A stretch of 64,000 bases of DNA. Source: Terrihalobacillus insolitus. GTDB taxonomy: Bacteria > Bacillota > Bacilli > Bacillales > Amphibacillaceae. Every line of letters starts with the position of its first letter. Position 1 is the first letter of the stretch. The position numbers were made by a program, and so were the translations under genes. The stretch covers positions 38,990 to 102,989 of the forward strand of contig NZ_JAMQKB010000011.1 of NCBI RefSeq assembly GCF_028416575.1, given 5' to 3'. A model generated the notes under the pieces. The model worked only from the letters and a program-made list of their open reading frames with translations. It made no database searches and was not told the DNA's origin. Shown here in pieces: positions 1 through 8,489 of this stretch.

Positions 1-1
1 A

Positions 2-718
2 GATAAACAGGAGAAAGCTACGACAGAAAAAGGTACAGATATAAAATCCAAACCGATTCATTTGTTCATTCCACTTACATTAGCATTAGTACTATCTATA
101 TTTTTGTCATGGTGGGATGGGTATCAGAAAACTGCAAATGTGCTTCAAGCATTTATTGAGGCGGATGTTTCGAAATATATGCTCATAGCGATCATCATTA
201 CACTGTTCCTTGCTTTTGTTCAGTTTCTTATTGCCAAATATCCTCTGCAAGAATTGGTGAAAGCTTTTTTTGATGGAGGAAATAAATTGATGCCAGCTTT
301 CTTTCTTTTTGCGCTTGTATGGGGGTTAACGTTGGCAACTAATGACCTTGGCCTACCGAAGTTTATTACAAACACTTTAGGATTTATACCTAGTCTGTTT
401 ATTCCGCCGATCACTTTTATCATAGGGTCCGTTTTAGCCTATTTTATTGGTTCTTCATGGGGGTCTTGGGGGTTATTAATGCCAATCGGTGTATCACTAG
501 CAGAGAGCTCAGACATTTCATTATCCTTAATGATTGGAATTATTTTTGCCTGTGGTACTCTAGGTGGATTGATTTCGCCACTAAGCAATACGACCGTTAC
601 AATAGCAAAAATAATGGAAATGGAAATTATGGAGTACTCGGTATATAAGATTAAGCATACAATCGTTCCTTTTGTGCTTTCGATTGCTCTATATCTAGTG
701 TATGCACTTGTTTTTTGA
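2..718 (+). CDS. NhaC-family Na+/H+ antiporter, C-terminal part (runs off left edge)
   Basis: The reading frame is open from base 2, so only the last ~238 residues are here. They hold several long hydrophobic segments and conserved glycine/serine-rich helices (for example GSSWGSWGLLMPIGVSLAES, then GGLISPLSNTTV), typical of the NhaC/NhaC-like antiporter family that exchanges cytoplasmic Na+ for external H+. The protein is expected in the cytoplasmic membrane. The gene ends just before a large hairpin (794-849) that can act as its terminator. Other members of the ion transporter superfamily share this fold, so the exact substrate is an inference. Confidence 0.8.
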   Translation, partial: DKQEKATTEKGTDIKSKPIHLFIPLTLALVLSIFLSWWDGYQKTANVLQAFIEADVSKYMLIAIIITLFLAFVQFLIAKYPLQELVKAFFDGGNKLMPAFFLFALVWGLTLATNDLGLPKFITNTLGFIPSLFIPPITFIIGSVLAYFIGSSWGSWGLLMPIGVSLAESSDISLSLMIGIIFACGTLGGLISPLSNTTVTIAKIMEMEIMEYSVYKIKHTIVPFVLSIALYLVYALVF

Positions 719-793
719 TGGATTGAAGATTCAATTAGAATATCTGATTCCACTGTGAGTCCGCTTAACCATGGAAAACAGGCCTATTTCTGA

Positions 794-849
794 AAATAAC
801 GGCCTCTCAGTCCGCTTCGCATTTTTAGCGGTCTCAGAGGCCGTTATTT
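794..849 (+). terminator. Long hairpin after nhaC-like gene, part of a dispersed repeat
   Basis: AATAACGGCCTCT and AGAGGCCGTTATT face each other across a ~28-nt inner segment, giving a long stem on either strand. The upstream side (752-815: GTGAGTCCGCT, AACCATGGA, CCTCTCAGTCCGCTT) recurs at 33170-33234. It may serve as a terminator but has no strong T-run. The rest of 719-1016 shows no gene. Confidence 0.45.
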
Positions 850-1016
850 AATTCCATAACTTGAGCTGTTTGTTCAAGGTCTATTGAGATCATTTGGACT
901 TGTAAAACGGTGGGAAGTTGAAACGGATTTATTACCACATGCTTATCAGTCGAGTCGATAGTTCATTATGGATTTTGTATAATAAGATATAAACAGTTTT
1001 CCAGGGAGGCAATTTA

Positions 1017-1267
1017 ATGAAAAAGCTTGAAGGCCAAGTTGCAGAAGTAATCAAAGGAATCATCCATGATGGCGACACAGTTATTGAGGTAGATGGAAAG
1101 AAGTATTACCTGTCTTTATTGAAGAATCGGAAACGACAGTTGCAGAAGATGTTGAAGCCGATCCCGAACTAAAACAAAAATTACTTCAAGCAAAAAAGGA
1201 TATTTTGGATGGAAAAACCTATACGACAGAAGAGGTATTTGAAATGATAGATCAGGGAGAATTATAA
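1017..1267 (+). pseudogene. Frameshifted small antitoxin-like gene
   Basis: A good ribosome binding site (GGGAGG) precedes ATG 1017. The frame reads MKKLEGQVAEVIKGIIHDGD..VIEVDGKKYYLSL and then goes out of phase near 1115. The -1/+1 neighbouring frame continues sensibly as EESETTVAEDVEADPELKQK..ILDGKTYTTEEVFEMIDQGEL and stops at 1267. The total of 251 bp is not a multiple of three, so one base is missing or one extra. The acidic C-terminal half ending in TTEEVFEMIDQGE looks like antitoxins of RelB/Phd type that precede ParE/RelE toxins. The TAA at 1265-1267 is directly followed by an ATG (1268), as in a translationally coupled pair. Confidence 0.5.
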
Positions 1268-1300
1268 ATGAAGTTGGAATGGGCTGAACAAGCATCCTCT
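1268..1300 (+). pseudogene. Stub of a RelE/ParE-like toxin start
   Basis: ATG 1268 abuts the antitoxin stop. It encodes MKLEWAEQA, which resembles the first residues of many RelE/ParE toxins, and then the similarity is lost and the convergent yetF-like gene ends at 1307. If correct, the toxin has been deleted after about nine codons. The match is short, so the call is tentative. Confidence 0.3.
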
Positions 1301-1306
1301 CTATTC

Positions 1307-2035
1307 CTAATTATTCGTCCCTGGTTTGTAGTATTGTGGCCCCTTTTGTTTATCGTTTGGATTATCGGTATCAATGGCTAATGTTCCTTCTTTTGTATAG
1401 GTTCCCAATGTAATATCGGATATATTGTCTAGACTCATTGATTGTGATTGAAGTTGGCCTTTAAGCCACGCTTCATCCTTTTCCAAATAGTTCATATTAT
1501 GTTTTATGATTTGGCCATTCATAATAATAGGAATGGGTATAAATGTTGGTGATGGTGTTAGTTGAATATCATTAGGTTGAAGTGGGCGAGCATTTGCTTT
1601 TGGAATCACGCTGATTTTTCCCATATCTTCCATAATTGCAATTTCAACATCTGTCGTTTTTGCATATCCTTTTTGTCTAAGGGTGCTAATCAATTCTTCC
1701 GTGGTTATACGTGTTTTCCTTAATCCTTGTTCGTCAATATCACCATCCCTTATTAACACAGTAGGTTTAGCGATTAATAACCAACGTAGTTTATTGTTTA
1801 AAGTAGCTAACGAAAATAAGATGTAAATGATCGAAAAAACTAGGGCATAAGATAGTGCCTGCACAGGTTGTTTTGTAACAAGTGGTTCACTAATAATTGT
1901 TCCAAGTGCGATGATAAACAGCATGTCAAAACTGTTCATTTCGGATACGGCCTTTTTTCCTGCTAGTCGAATATAAAGATATGAAACCAAAAATATAACA
2001 AGTGGTTTCATGATATAAGTTAAAAATATCTCCAC
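1307..2035 (-). CDS. DUF421 / YetF-type membrane protein
   Basis: The 242-residue protein begins with hydrophobic segments at about residues 5-22, 35-50 and 60-77, and continues with the soluble YetF domain (PTVLIRDGDIDEQGLRKTRI, TEELISTLRQKGY, VEIAIMEDMGKISVIPKA). In YetF paralogues of spore formers the soluble domain follows exactly this order; some (YetF, YdfS, YrbG) affect spore germination. The biochemical role is not known. The C-terminus is charged and glycine-poor. It has its own upstream region on the minus strand and converges on the toxin-antitoxin remnant. Confidence 0.85.
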   Translation of the reverse strand: MEIFLTYIMKPLVIFLVSYLYIRLAGKKAVSEMNSFDMLFIIALGTIISEPLVTKQPVQALSYALVFSIIYILFSLATLNNKLRWLLIAKPTVLIRDGDIDEQGLRKTRITTEELISTLRQKGYAKTTDVEIAIMEDMGKISVIPKANARPLQPNDIQLTPSPTFIPIPIIMNGQIIKHNMNYLEKDEAWLKGQLQSQSMSLDNISDITLGTYTKEGTLAIDTDNPNDKQKGPQYYKPGTNN

Positions 2036-2215
2036 TGTTTATCACCTCTATATGTAGATTGAGGCAAAACATTCTATTTTATGCATGGTGCGTTAGTGGA
2101 TGAACTAAATCGAATGAATCCTAAGAAAATAGATTATTGGCAAGAAACAATGCATTTGAAAAGAATGTAGATTGGATTGCTTCTCAAATTCAAAAGGACA
2201 AAATAAGTAATTCAT

Positions 2216-2244
2216 TTGAGATGCAATCTACAATTAGTTATGAT
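2216..2244 (+). promoter_or_regulatory. SigA-type promoter of the rib operon
   Basis: TTGAGA (2216-2221), a 17-bp spacer, then TATGAT (2239-2244). The start site would fall near 2251, about 15 nt before the FMN aptamer. The 2036-2215 stretch upstream holds only a possible 29-codon ORF (ATG near 2080) with no recognisable relatives. Confidence 0.7.
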
Positions 2245-2267
2245 AAGATATGTCTAATTGAATAGGA

Positions 2268-2405
2268 TATTCCTTTGGGGCAGGGTGAAATTCCCGACCG
2301 GCGGTGATGGGTAGTGGTACCCTTAGTCCGTGACCCGTTACAGCAAAAGGTAACGGTGGATTTGGTGAGATTCCAAAGCCGACAGTTAAAGTCTGGATGG
2401 GAAAA
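2268..2405 (+). promoter_or_regulatory. FMN riboswitch (RFN element)
   Basis: The conserved RFN blocks appear in order: GGGGCAGGGTGAAATTCCC, GACCGGCGGT, AGTCCGTGACCCG, GGTGAGATTCC, AAAGCCGACAG and the closing GTCTGGATGGGA. FMN binding favours the terminator at 2461-2490 and so shuts off the riboflavin genes. Its position upstream of ribD-E-BA-H fits. Confidence 0.97.
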
Positions 2406-2460
2406 GGAAACGGATCGTACTTTGGTACGTTTATTTATGATTACATTCGTTTTTACGTGT

Positions 2461-2490
2461 AAAGCCCCGATGCTAAAATCGGGGCTTTTT
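2461..2490 (+). terminator. Rho-independent terminator of the FMN riboswitch
   Basis: AAAGCCCCGAT pairs with ATCGGGGCTTT across a 6-nt loop and ends in a T5 run. It is the off-state expression platform of the riboswitch. Confidence 0.92.
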
Positions 2491-2504
2491 GTTTCTCTTT
2501 TATT

Positions 2505-2659
2505 AGAGGTTGTTCAAAAAGTCACCAAATGATAAGCGGCGCATCTCTTCGTTGGCTTGTTTTTCCGTTACTCACGTATTAAAAGCATACGCTCCGTTAC
2601 TCAAAACAGCGCCGCCTCGACCTGCTTGCTTCTAATTTGCCGACTTTTTGAACACGCAC
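2505..2659 (+). repeat. MITE-like element, copy A (155 bp)
   Basis: The ends are AGAGGTTGTTCAAAAAGTC and GACTTTTTGAACACGCAC, an imperfect terminal inverted repeat; GCGGCGC and GCGCCGC inside form a second stem. TATT occurs on both sides (2501-2504 and 2660-2663), consistent with a 4-bp target duplication. It lies in the leader of the rib operon between the riboswitch terminator and ribD. No ORF of its own is credible. Confidence 0.85.
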
Positions 2660-2681
2660 TATTAGAGAGGGTGTGAAAATT

Positions 2682-3770
2682 TTGACAAAGGAACAATATA
2701 TGGATGTAGCTCTTGGACTTGCAGAGGCAACGATTGGTCAAACGAGTCCAAACCCTTCTGTTGGTGCTGTAGTAGTTAAGGATGGAAGGATTATAGGTAT
2801 GGGCAGCCACCTGAAACCTGGTTGTCCACATGCAGAGGTGTATGCGTTGCAACAGGCTGGTGAAGCTGCTCAAGGTGCAGAGTTATATGTGACATTGGAA
2901 CCATGTTCACATTATGGAAAGACACCTCCTTGCGCTGATTTGATTATCGATAACAAATTGAAGAAAGTATATGTTGCGAGTACAGATCCAAATCCCAAGG
3001 TTGCAGGGACAGGGATTCAAAAGCTTAAGGATGCAGGAATCGAGGTGGAAATTGGTTTAAGGGAAGCGCGAGCAAAAACAATCAATCGTACATTTTTCCA
3101 TTCCATACGTACCAATCAACCATACGTGACACTGAAAGCGGCAATGACCCTTGATGGCAAAACAGCCACAGCAACAGGAGATAGCCGATGGATTACGTCT
3201 GAACCTGCACGACAAGACGTCCATTACCAACGATCGATTCACGATGCGATTCTTGTTGGGATAGGAACCATATTGAAGGATGATCCTCAATTAACGACTA
3301 GATTGCCCCAAGGTGGAAATAATCCGATTCGCATTGTTTTGGATACCTATTTACGTACTCCTGATCAGGCAAACGTTTTGACAGACGAAGCGCCTACATG
3401 GATCGTCTGTGGTGCTCTTGCCGATGCAGAGCAGTTTAGGGAGAAGCACCGTGATATAAACGTAATTCAAATGGAAACAAAAAAAATAGACATTCATTCG
3501 CTGCTTACGCTTCTAGGAAAAAAAGGCATCCAATCTTTATACGTAGAAGGCGGCAATTCTGTTCACGGATCATTTGTAGAATCGGGTTTATTTAATGCAT
3601 GCCATTGGTATATTGCCCCGAAGCTACTGGGTGGATTGGAAGCTTTCTCTCCAGTTGGTGGCAAAGGACCAATTTTAATGAGAGATTCTATTTCATTGGC
3701 GATTGATTCAATTGAACAAATTGGTAGCGATATTAAAATTATTGCTTTACCGAAAAAGGAGGAAGGTTAA
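2682..3770 (+). CDS. ribD: Riboflavin biosynthesis deaminase/reductase RibD
   Basis: Bifunctional enzyme: it deaminates 2,5-diamino-6-ribosylamino-pyrimidinone 5'-phosphate and then reduces the ribosyl side chain with NADPH. The N-terminal half has the cytidine deaminase-type zinc site HAE (residues 50-52) and PCSHYGKTPPC (74-84). The C-terminal reductase half starts near PYVTLKAAMTLDGKTATATG and has the usual YVEGGNSVHGSF. At 362 aa the length is normal. The TTG at 2682 is preferred because AGAGAGGG lies about 10 nt upstream; a GTG at 2673 is only 2 nt from it. The stop is directly followed by the ribE ATG (3771), so translation is probably coupled. The ribosome binding site lies right outside MITE copy A. 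Confidence 0.96.
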   Translation: MTKEQYMDVALGLAEATIGQTSPNPSVGAVVVKDGRIIGMGSHLKPGCPHAEVYALQQAGEAAQGAELYVTLEPCSHYGKTPPCADLIIDNKLKKVYVASTDPNPKVAGTGIQKLKDAGIEVEIGLREARAKTINRTFFHSIRTNQPYVTLKAAMTLDGKTATATGDSRWITSEPARQDVHYQRSIHDAILVGIGTILKDDPQLTTRLPQGGNNPIRIVLDTYLRTPDQANVLTDEAPTWIVCGALADAEQFREKHRDINVIQMETKKIDIHSLLTLLGKKGIQSLYVEGGNSVHGSFVESGLFNACHWYIAPKLLGGLEAFSPVGGKGPILMRDSISLAIDSIEQIGSDIKIIALPKKEEG

Positions 3771-4424
3771 ATGTTTACTGGTATTGTAGAGGAAAAAGGA
3801 GAAATAACCCAAGTTAACAGAAACCGGAATTCCTTAGCCCTAACGATCACGGGTCCAATAGTTACATCTGACGTAGCCATTGGAGATAGTATAGCGGTTA
3901 ATGGGGTATGTTTAACCGTTACTTCCTTTGGCGCTGAACAGTTTACTGTTGATGTTATTCCAGAGACTTTTCGGGCATCCTCCCTTGCTGATGCTAAGGT
4001 GGGAACCTTATTAAATCTAGAACGCGCCATGAAAGCTTCCGATCGATTGGGTGGTCATTTTGTATCAGGTCATGTAGATGGAGTAGGTAAAATTGAACGC
4101 ATTTATAGGGAAGATAATGCAAAATATATCCATATTGGAATGCCGAAAGAGGGATTGAAATATATAACCCAAAAAGGATCGGTAGCTGTTGATGGTACAT
4201 CCCTTACCGTTTTTGGAGTGGAAGCGACGGGTTTTATCATCTCCTTAATTCCAGAAACGCAGCTTGCTACCATTTTAGGAAGTAAAGTAGAAGGAGATCC
4301 CGTAAACATTGAATACGATATGCTAGCAAAATATTTAGATCGTTTACTATTGGCAAGGGAAGATGAAAGAAATGAATCAACAAGTATTACCATAGATACG
4401 CTAAAACAAAATGGCTTTATATAG
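3771..4424 (+). CDS. ribE: Riboflavin synthase alpha chain
   Basis: Dismutation of two 6,7-dimethyl-8-ribityllumazine molecules to riboflavin. The 217-residue protein consists of two lumazine-binding beta-barrel repeats: the first begins [12 protein letters not shown] and holds the GVCLTV strand, the second begins near residue 98 after [16 protein letters not shown] and holds DGTSLTV. A short C-terminal helix tail follows. The 5-base-free junction with ribD and 11-bp gap to ribBA show one operon under the FMN riboswitch. Confidence 0.96.
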   Translation: MFTGIVEEKGEITQVNRNRNSLALTITGPIVTSDVAIGDSIAVNGVCLTVTSFGAEQFTVDVIPETFRASSLADAKVGTLLNLERAMKASDRLGGHFVSGHVDGVGKIERIYREDNAKYIHIGMPKEGLKYITQKGSVAVDGTSLTVFGVEATGFIISLIPETQLATILGSKVEGDPVNIEYDMLAKYLDRLLLAREDERNESTSITIDTLKQNGFI

Positions 4425-4435
4425 GAGGTGGGTAC

Positions 4436-5638
4436 ATGTTTGAAACGATTGAAAATGCGATTGAACAGTTAAAAATGGGAAACATGCTCATTGTGGTTGA
4501 TGATGAAAACCGAGAAAATGAGGGCGATTTTTTCGTCTTAGCAGAACATGCTACTCCTGAATCTGTAAATTTTATGGCGAAAGAAGGCAGGGGACTAATT
4601 TGTACGCCATTAGATCATGAACTGGCACATAAATTAAGGCTCCACCCGATGACAACAAATAATACAGATGCATTGGGAACCGCATTTACCGTAAGTGTCG
4701 ATCACGTAGCAACAGATACAGGGATTAGTGCACATGAACGTTCATTAACGATTCAAAAACTGATAGAAGAAAATAGTATAGCAGCTGATTTTAAACAGCC
4801 AGGACATGTATTCCCGTTAATTGCAAAACCTGGTGGCGTACTAGAAAGACCAGGACATACGGAAGCGGCTGTTGATCTTGCTCGGTTAGCAGGAGCAAAG
4901 CCAGCTGGGGTGATTTGTGAGATTATGAATGAAGATGGTTCAATGGCTCGCTTGCCAGAATTAAAAAAGGTAGCTGCTAAACATGGACTTCCTATTATTA
5001 CGATTCAAGATTTAATTACGTATCGTAAGAAAATGGAAACATTAATAGAGAAAGAAGTTGAAGTTAACCTGCCGACGGAGCATGGAGATTTCCGATTAGC
5101 AGCATACACAGAAAAAGCTTCAGGAAAAGAGCATCTCGCGATCGTAAAAGGAGATGTAAATACAGAAGAACCTGTACTTGTTCGCATCCATTCGGAATGT
5201 TTAACAGGTGATGCCCTCGGATCAAATCGGTGCGATTGTGGCCCACAGCTCCGGTTAGCATTGGCAGAAATAGAAGAAGCCGGCAGGGGAGTTCTTTTAT
5301 ATATGCGACAAGAAGGAAGAGGGATCGGGCTAATTAATAAATTAAAGGCATACAAGCTTCAAGAAGAAGGCTATGATACTGTGGAGGCCAATCATCAGCT
5401 TGGGTTTCCAGCTGATTTACGTGATTATGCGATCAGTGCCCAGATGTTAAAGGATTTAGGGGTAAAAAGGCTCCGGTTATTAACAAACAATCCACGTAAA
5501 ATTTCAGGGTTGAGTGAGTTTGGCTTAGAATTGGTGGAACGCATGCCAATTGAAATCCCAGCTCAGAAGGACAACAAAGACTATTTATTAACAAAATACA
5601 CAAAGCTTGGACATATGTTGAATCTTACCGACAATTAA
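4436..5638 (+). CDS. ribBA: DHBP synthase / GTP cyclohydrolase II, bifunctional
   Basis: Residues 1-200 are 3,4-dihydroxy-2-butanone-4-phosphate synthase ([11 protein letters not shown] acidic motif, TAAT-like [13 protein letters not shown]). Residues 205-400 are GTP cyclohydrolase II with the zinc ligands C255, C266 and C268 in [15 protein letters not shown] and the catalytic RQEGRGIGL segment. The enzyme supplies both precursors of the riboflavin pathway. In B. subtilis the same fusion is called RibA. A strong GGAGGTG site lies upstream of ATG 4436. Length 400 aa is normal. Confidence 0.96.
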   Translation: MFETIENAIEQLKMGNMLIVVDDENRENEGDFFVLAEHATPESVNFMAKEGRGLICTPLDHELAHKLRLHPMTTNNTDALGTAFTVSVDHVATDTGISAHERSLTIQKLIEENSIAADFKQPGHVFPLIAKPGGVLERPGHTEAAVDLARLAGAKPAGVICEIMNEDGSMARLPELKKVAAKHGLPIITIQDLITYRKKMETLIEKEVEVNLPTEHGDFRLAAYTEKASGKEHLAIVKGDVNTEEPVLVRIHSECLTGDALGSNRCDCGPQLRLALAEIEEAGRGVLLYMRQEGRGIGLINKLKAYKLQEEGYDTVEANHQLGFPADLRDYAISAQMLKDLGVKRLRLLTNNPRKISGLSEFGLELVERMPIEIPAQKDNKDYLLTKYTKLGHMLNLTDN

Positions 5639-5664
5639 GATAGGGAAAATAAGGAGGAAACAGA

Positions 5665-6132
5665 ATGAGTCAGATCTATGAAGGGAATCTTGTAGCGACA
5701 GATTTAAAAATTGGAGTTGTAGTTGGAAGGTTTAATGAATTTATTACGAGCAAATTGCTTGGTGGAGCACAAGATACGTTAAAAAGACACGGTGTTAGGG
5801 AAGAAGACGTTTCTATTGCATGGGTGCCAGGAGCCTTTGAGATTCCGCTAGTTGCAAAGAAAATGGCCGCTTCAGGAAAGTATGATGCAGTCATTACGCT
5901 AGGAACAGTGATACGGGGATCAACTCCACACTTTGATTATGTTAGTAGTGAAGTGTCTAAAGGTGTTGCCAGTGTCTCGATGCAAGAGGGGCTACCCGTT
6001 ATCTTTGGCGTGTTAACAACGGACACAATTGAACAAGCAATTGAACGCTCTGGAACAAAAGCAGGTAACAAAGGAGCAGAAGCAGCTCTGTCCGCAATAG
6101 AAATGGCAAATTTGTTACGGGAATTTGAATGA
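5665..6132 (+). CDS. ribH: 6,7-dimethyl-8-ribityllumazine synthase
   Basis: Condenses DHBP with the ribityl-aminopyrimidine; subunits assemble into capsids that can enclose riboflavin synthase. The 155-residue sequence shows the family motifs [38 protein letters not shown] (with the catalytic histidine) and [23 protein letters not shown]. It has an AGGAGG site 8 nt before ATG 5665 and closes the operon. No clear terminator is visible right after it. Confidence 0.96.
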   Translation: MSQIYEGNLVATDLKIGVVVGRFNEFITSKLLGGAQDTLKRHGVREEDVSIAWVPGAFEIPLVAKKMAASGKYDAVITLGTVIRGSTPHFDYVSSEVSKGVASVSMQEGLPVIFGVLTTDTIEQAIERSGTKAGNKGAEAALSAIEMANLLREFE

Positions 6133-6639
6133 AGCTTAAATAGTAGGGGAATGCAGAATAGACAATAATTTACTTGGGAATTAGGTGTTTTTTTTCATGT
6201 GTTCATGATTGATACATGTTATAAAAAGTTATAACTTATTATAACATGTAATAGTTTCAGCATAATCGTTATCATTTTCGACATAATGACTAAGATATAT
6301 GGAGAAATATATATGGTATTGGCGGTGGATAGCAGAAAATGCGGTTCACATATAACAAAAAGACTGCCTTTTACTTAATTAAATAGACTAAACTAATAAG
6401 AGGATATTATGTTCAATATAAGAGCATATATCCTTTTTTCCTATACATATTAGATTTATGAATTAGATATTGAGAATATTGTATAATATGTATACAAGAT
6501 AAGGAAACACATGTTTTTGGTGGGGGACATAGTGAGGACTTTAGACCGAGCGTTAATATGATTTTAGGGGTTGAGTGGTATGAGGGTACAAGATAGAAAA
6601 TAACAACAAGAGATACATATTGCACTGGATCAAGAGGTT
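6133..6639. other. Non-coding, AT-rich stretch after rib operon
   Basis: No credible gene. It contains a palindrome around ACATGTTATAA...TTATAACATGT (6215-6250) and several short stop-ridden frames. It marks the change from the well-packed rib operon to the accessory island. Confidence 0.5.
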
Positions 6640-6819
6640 TTCCCAGTAATGCCAGTTATGAAATATATGGAGGTTCAGGCAAGAGTACATTAGCAAATAA
6701 TCTAAAGACGGAATGTTCAAATGTAACTGTTGTTCATATGGATGATTTCAGAAGATGTTTATATTGAGGAACATAAACCTTTAGAAAGAGCAGAACTCAT
6801 AATTGATGGAACTAAATAA
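6640..6819 (+). pseudogene. Remnant of a P-loop (uridine-kinase-like) gene
   Basis: From 6669 one frame reads GGSGKSTLANNLKT, then VTVVHMDDF, matching the Walker A region and the HMDDF block of the intact kinase at 9281-9931. After an internal deletion of most of the middle, another frame continues as EDVYIEEHKPLERAELIIDGTK and stops at 6819, matching YIEVNRPKENADIVIDGTG of the intact copy. So both ends survive and the centre is lost. The cassette-type tail motif (CTAACGGGC) follows 14 nt after the stop, as behind the intact genes of the island. Confidence 0.75.
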
Positions 6820-6832
6820 AAATCTTATTAAG

Positions 6833-6845
6833 CTAACGGGCAGTT
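6833..6845 (+). repeat. Cassette tail motif, copy 1
   Basis: CTAACGGGC follows the kinase pseudogene. It overlaps the left end of the 6839-7158 inverted-repeat element. Confidence 0.45.
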
Positions 6846-7158
6846 ATATACAGTATGGTTTTCCACCGTATTCAACGTAAGTAAAGTTACCAAAAATGCC
6901 AGATTTTTATCTTTGTAGAAAGATTATATACAGTCAATATTTATAGTTTTCAACGTTAACAAACATAGGACTTTATTTGGAGAGGTGGGTATGATAGGCT
7001 TGGATGCCTGATGAAACAACTGCTTCAGCCTTTCAAGACAGATCATGCCCATAGAGGCTCCAAGTCAAGTCCTTAAACGCTTAACTTTGGTTACATGTAC
7101 ACAAAGATAAAAGGTGCACCACATCAACGTTTTATAGTTGATACTGTATATAACTGCC
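6839..7158. mobile_element. ~320-bp element with 18-bp terminal inverted repeats
   Basis: GGCAGTTATATACAGTAT (6839-6856) and its exact reverse complement (7141-7158) bound the segment; CTAA occurs just outside both ends. No complete transposase can be read inside: the frames are broken, e.g. MIGLDA then stop near 6990. It may be a deleted insertion sequence or a MITE. The family is not identified. Confidence 0.6.
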
Positions 7159-7332
7159 ACTAATCTTTAATAAGGAATGTAATTAAATTAGTGCGAACAA
7201 AGGTATTCTGATTTGTTATTGTAAATAAATGATATGATTTAATGGCAGACGTAATGGTTCTGCCAATTTTTTTTATGATTTTTGTAACGAACCCCCTTTA
7301 ACGTAGTCATATTTATGAAAGGAGGTAGAAAT

Positions 7333-7818
7333 GTGGATGAGTTTGAGAGTATATACATTCAATATTTTAGAGATGTATACTCGTTTGTATTATCACTAAG
7401 TCGTAATGAAAAGATTGCTGAAGAAATTACTCAGGAAACATTTTTTAAGGCTCTAAAAAGTATTGATAAATTTAATGGCAATTGCAAAATCAATGTATGG
7501 CTTTGTCAAATAGCTAAAAATACATACTTTACTTATCTTGGCAAACAAAAACGGTACGATAGTGCAGACGATGTAGGAGAAAAAGCAAGTGAGAATGGTA
7601 TCGAAGCGATGATACTTGATAAAGAAAAGACTTTACGTATTCATCAAATCTTACATAGCTTAGATGAGCCTTATAAAGAGGTATTCACACTAAGAGTATT
7701 TGGAGAACTCTCCTTTAAACAAATAAGCCAGCTCTTTGAGAAAACGGAGAGTTGGGCAAGAGTCACATTTCACCGAGCTAAACAAAAAATTCAAAGTATG
7801 TTAAAGGAGGAATCATAA
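7333..7818 (+). CDS. ECF RNA polymerase sigma factor
   Basis: A 161-residue sigma-70 family protein with region 2 (ESIYIQYFRDVYSFVLSLSR, then ITQETFFKALKSI) and region 4 (SLDEPYKEVFTLRVFGELSFKQISQLFEKTESWARVTFHRAKQKI). It lacks region 3, as ECF factors do. GTG 7333 is chosen because AAAGGAGGT sits 6 nt upstream; the earlier ATG at 7315 would place this site inside the gene. The stop overlaps the start of the next gene by one base, so sigma and anti-sigma are coupled. A GTAACG...AACGTAGTC sequence at 7287-7308 resembles an ECF promoter, but the spacing is short. Confidence 0.85.
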   Translation: MDEFESIYIQYFRDVYSFVLSLSRNEKIAEEITQETFFKALKSIDKFNGNCKINVWLCQIAKNTYFTYLGKQKRYDSADDVGEKASENGIEAMILDKEKTLRIHQILHSLDEPYKEVFTLRVFGELSFKQISQLFEKTESWARVTFHRAKQKIQSMLKEES

Positions 7819-8468
7819 TGAGTAAAATATCGTGTGATATAGTCAAAGATATACTTCCTTTGTATTATGACAATGTTTGTAGTAATGATAGCAAAAAAAT
7901 AGTTGAAGAACATCTTTCAGGGTGTGATAGCTGCAAAAATGAATTAGATAGAATAGAAGAAGATATAAAAATTCCGAAAGAAGAAATTAAAAAAAATAGA
8001 AATGATGCTAATGTTATAAAAAAAATATCTTCATTCTGGAACCGTTCAAGAGTTAAGTCCTTTATCAAAGGAGTAATCATAAGTGCATTATTATTTTCTC
8101 TTATTTCAGGAATATTAACTTGGGTCTTTGCAATAGGTACAAAAGCACATTCCGAAGACGTTAATATCACAACCACAATTAATGAAATCACTACCCCATT
8201 AGAAGCAGGGGCTATTCGACTGGAACTTACTAATGGTAAGAGGTTACGTGTGACAACAAGACCTGTCTATGGGGTGGACGAGAATGGTAAAAAAACTGAA
8301 GTCGGCTATGTCATTAAGCCATATTCTGTACAACCGTTTCCCGGAAAAGACAATAAAAAATATACCATTGGGTATCCACCAACTTCAGATTTTACTGTCA
8401 CAGTAAGTTTTAAAGACAAGGATATTGTATACTCTATGACAGATAAAGGGTTGTCTGAATTGAAATAA
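7818..8468 (+). CDS. Anti-sigma factor with zinc-finger (HC2) and one membrane helix
   Basis: The N-terminal ZAS-type finger is visible: C6, then H32xxxC36xxC39 (HLSGCDSC). A single hydrophobic segment follows at about residues 86-108, and the C-terminal ~105 residues lie outside. This layout is that of ZAS anti-sigma factors, which hold the cognate ECF sigma factor at the membrane. The DUF-like outer part (ITTTINEITTPLEAGAIRLELTN) has no recognised ligand. The ATG overlaps the sigma TAA. The stimulus and regulon are unknown. Confidence 0.8.
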   Translation: MSKISCDIVKDILPLYYDNVCSNDSKKIVEEHLSGCDSCKNELDRIEEDIKIPKEEIKKNRNDANVIKKISSFWNRSRVKSFIKGVIISALLFSLISGILTWVFAIGTKAHSEDVNITTTINEITTPLEAGAIRLELTNGKRLRVTTRPVYGVDENGKKTEVGYVIKPYSVQPFPGKDNKKYTIGYPPTSDFTVTVSFKDKDIVYSMTDKGLSELK

Positions 8469-8489
8469 GAGTATTTTGGGGCAGGAATA

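Noticed and set aside
2601..2873. Minus-strand ORF across MITE copy A and the start of ribD
   Set aside because: Composition is not protein-like and it overlaps the certain ribD gene.
6255..6290. Fur box (ATAATCGTTATCATTTTC)
   Set aside because: Too many mismatches to the 19-bp consensus and no iron gene downstream.
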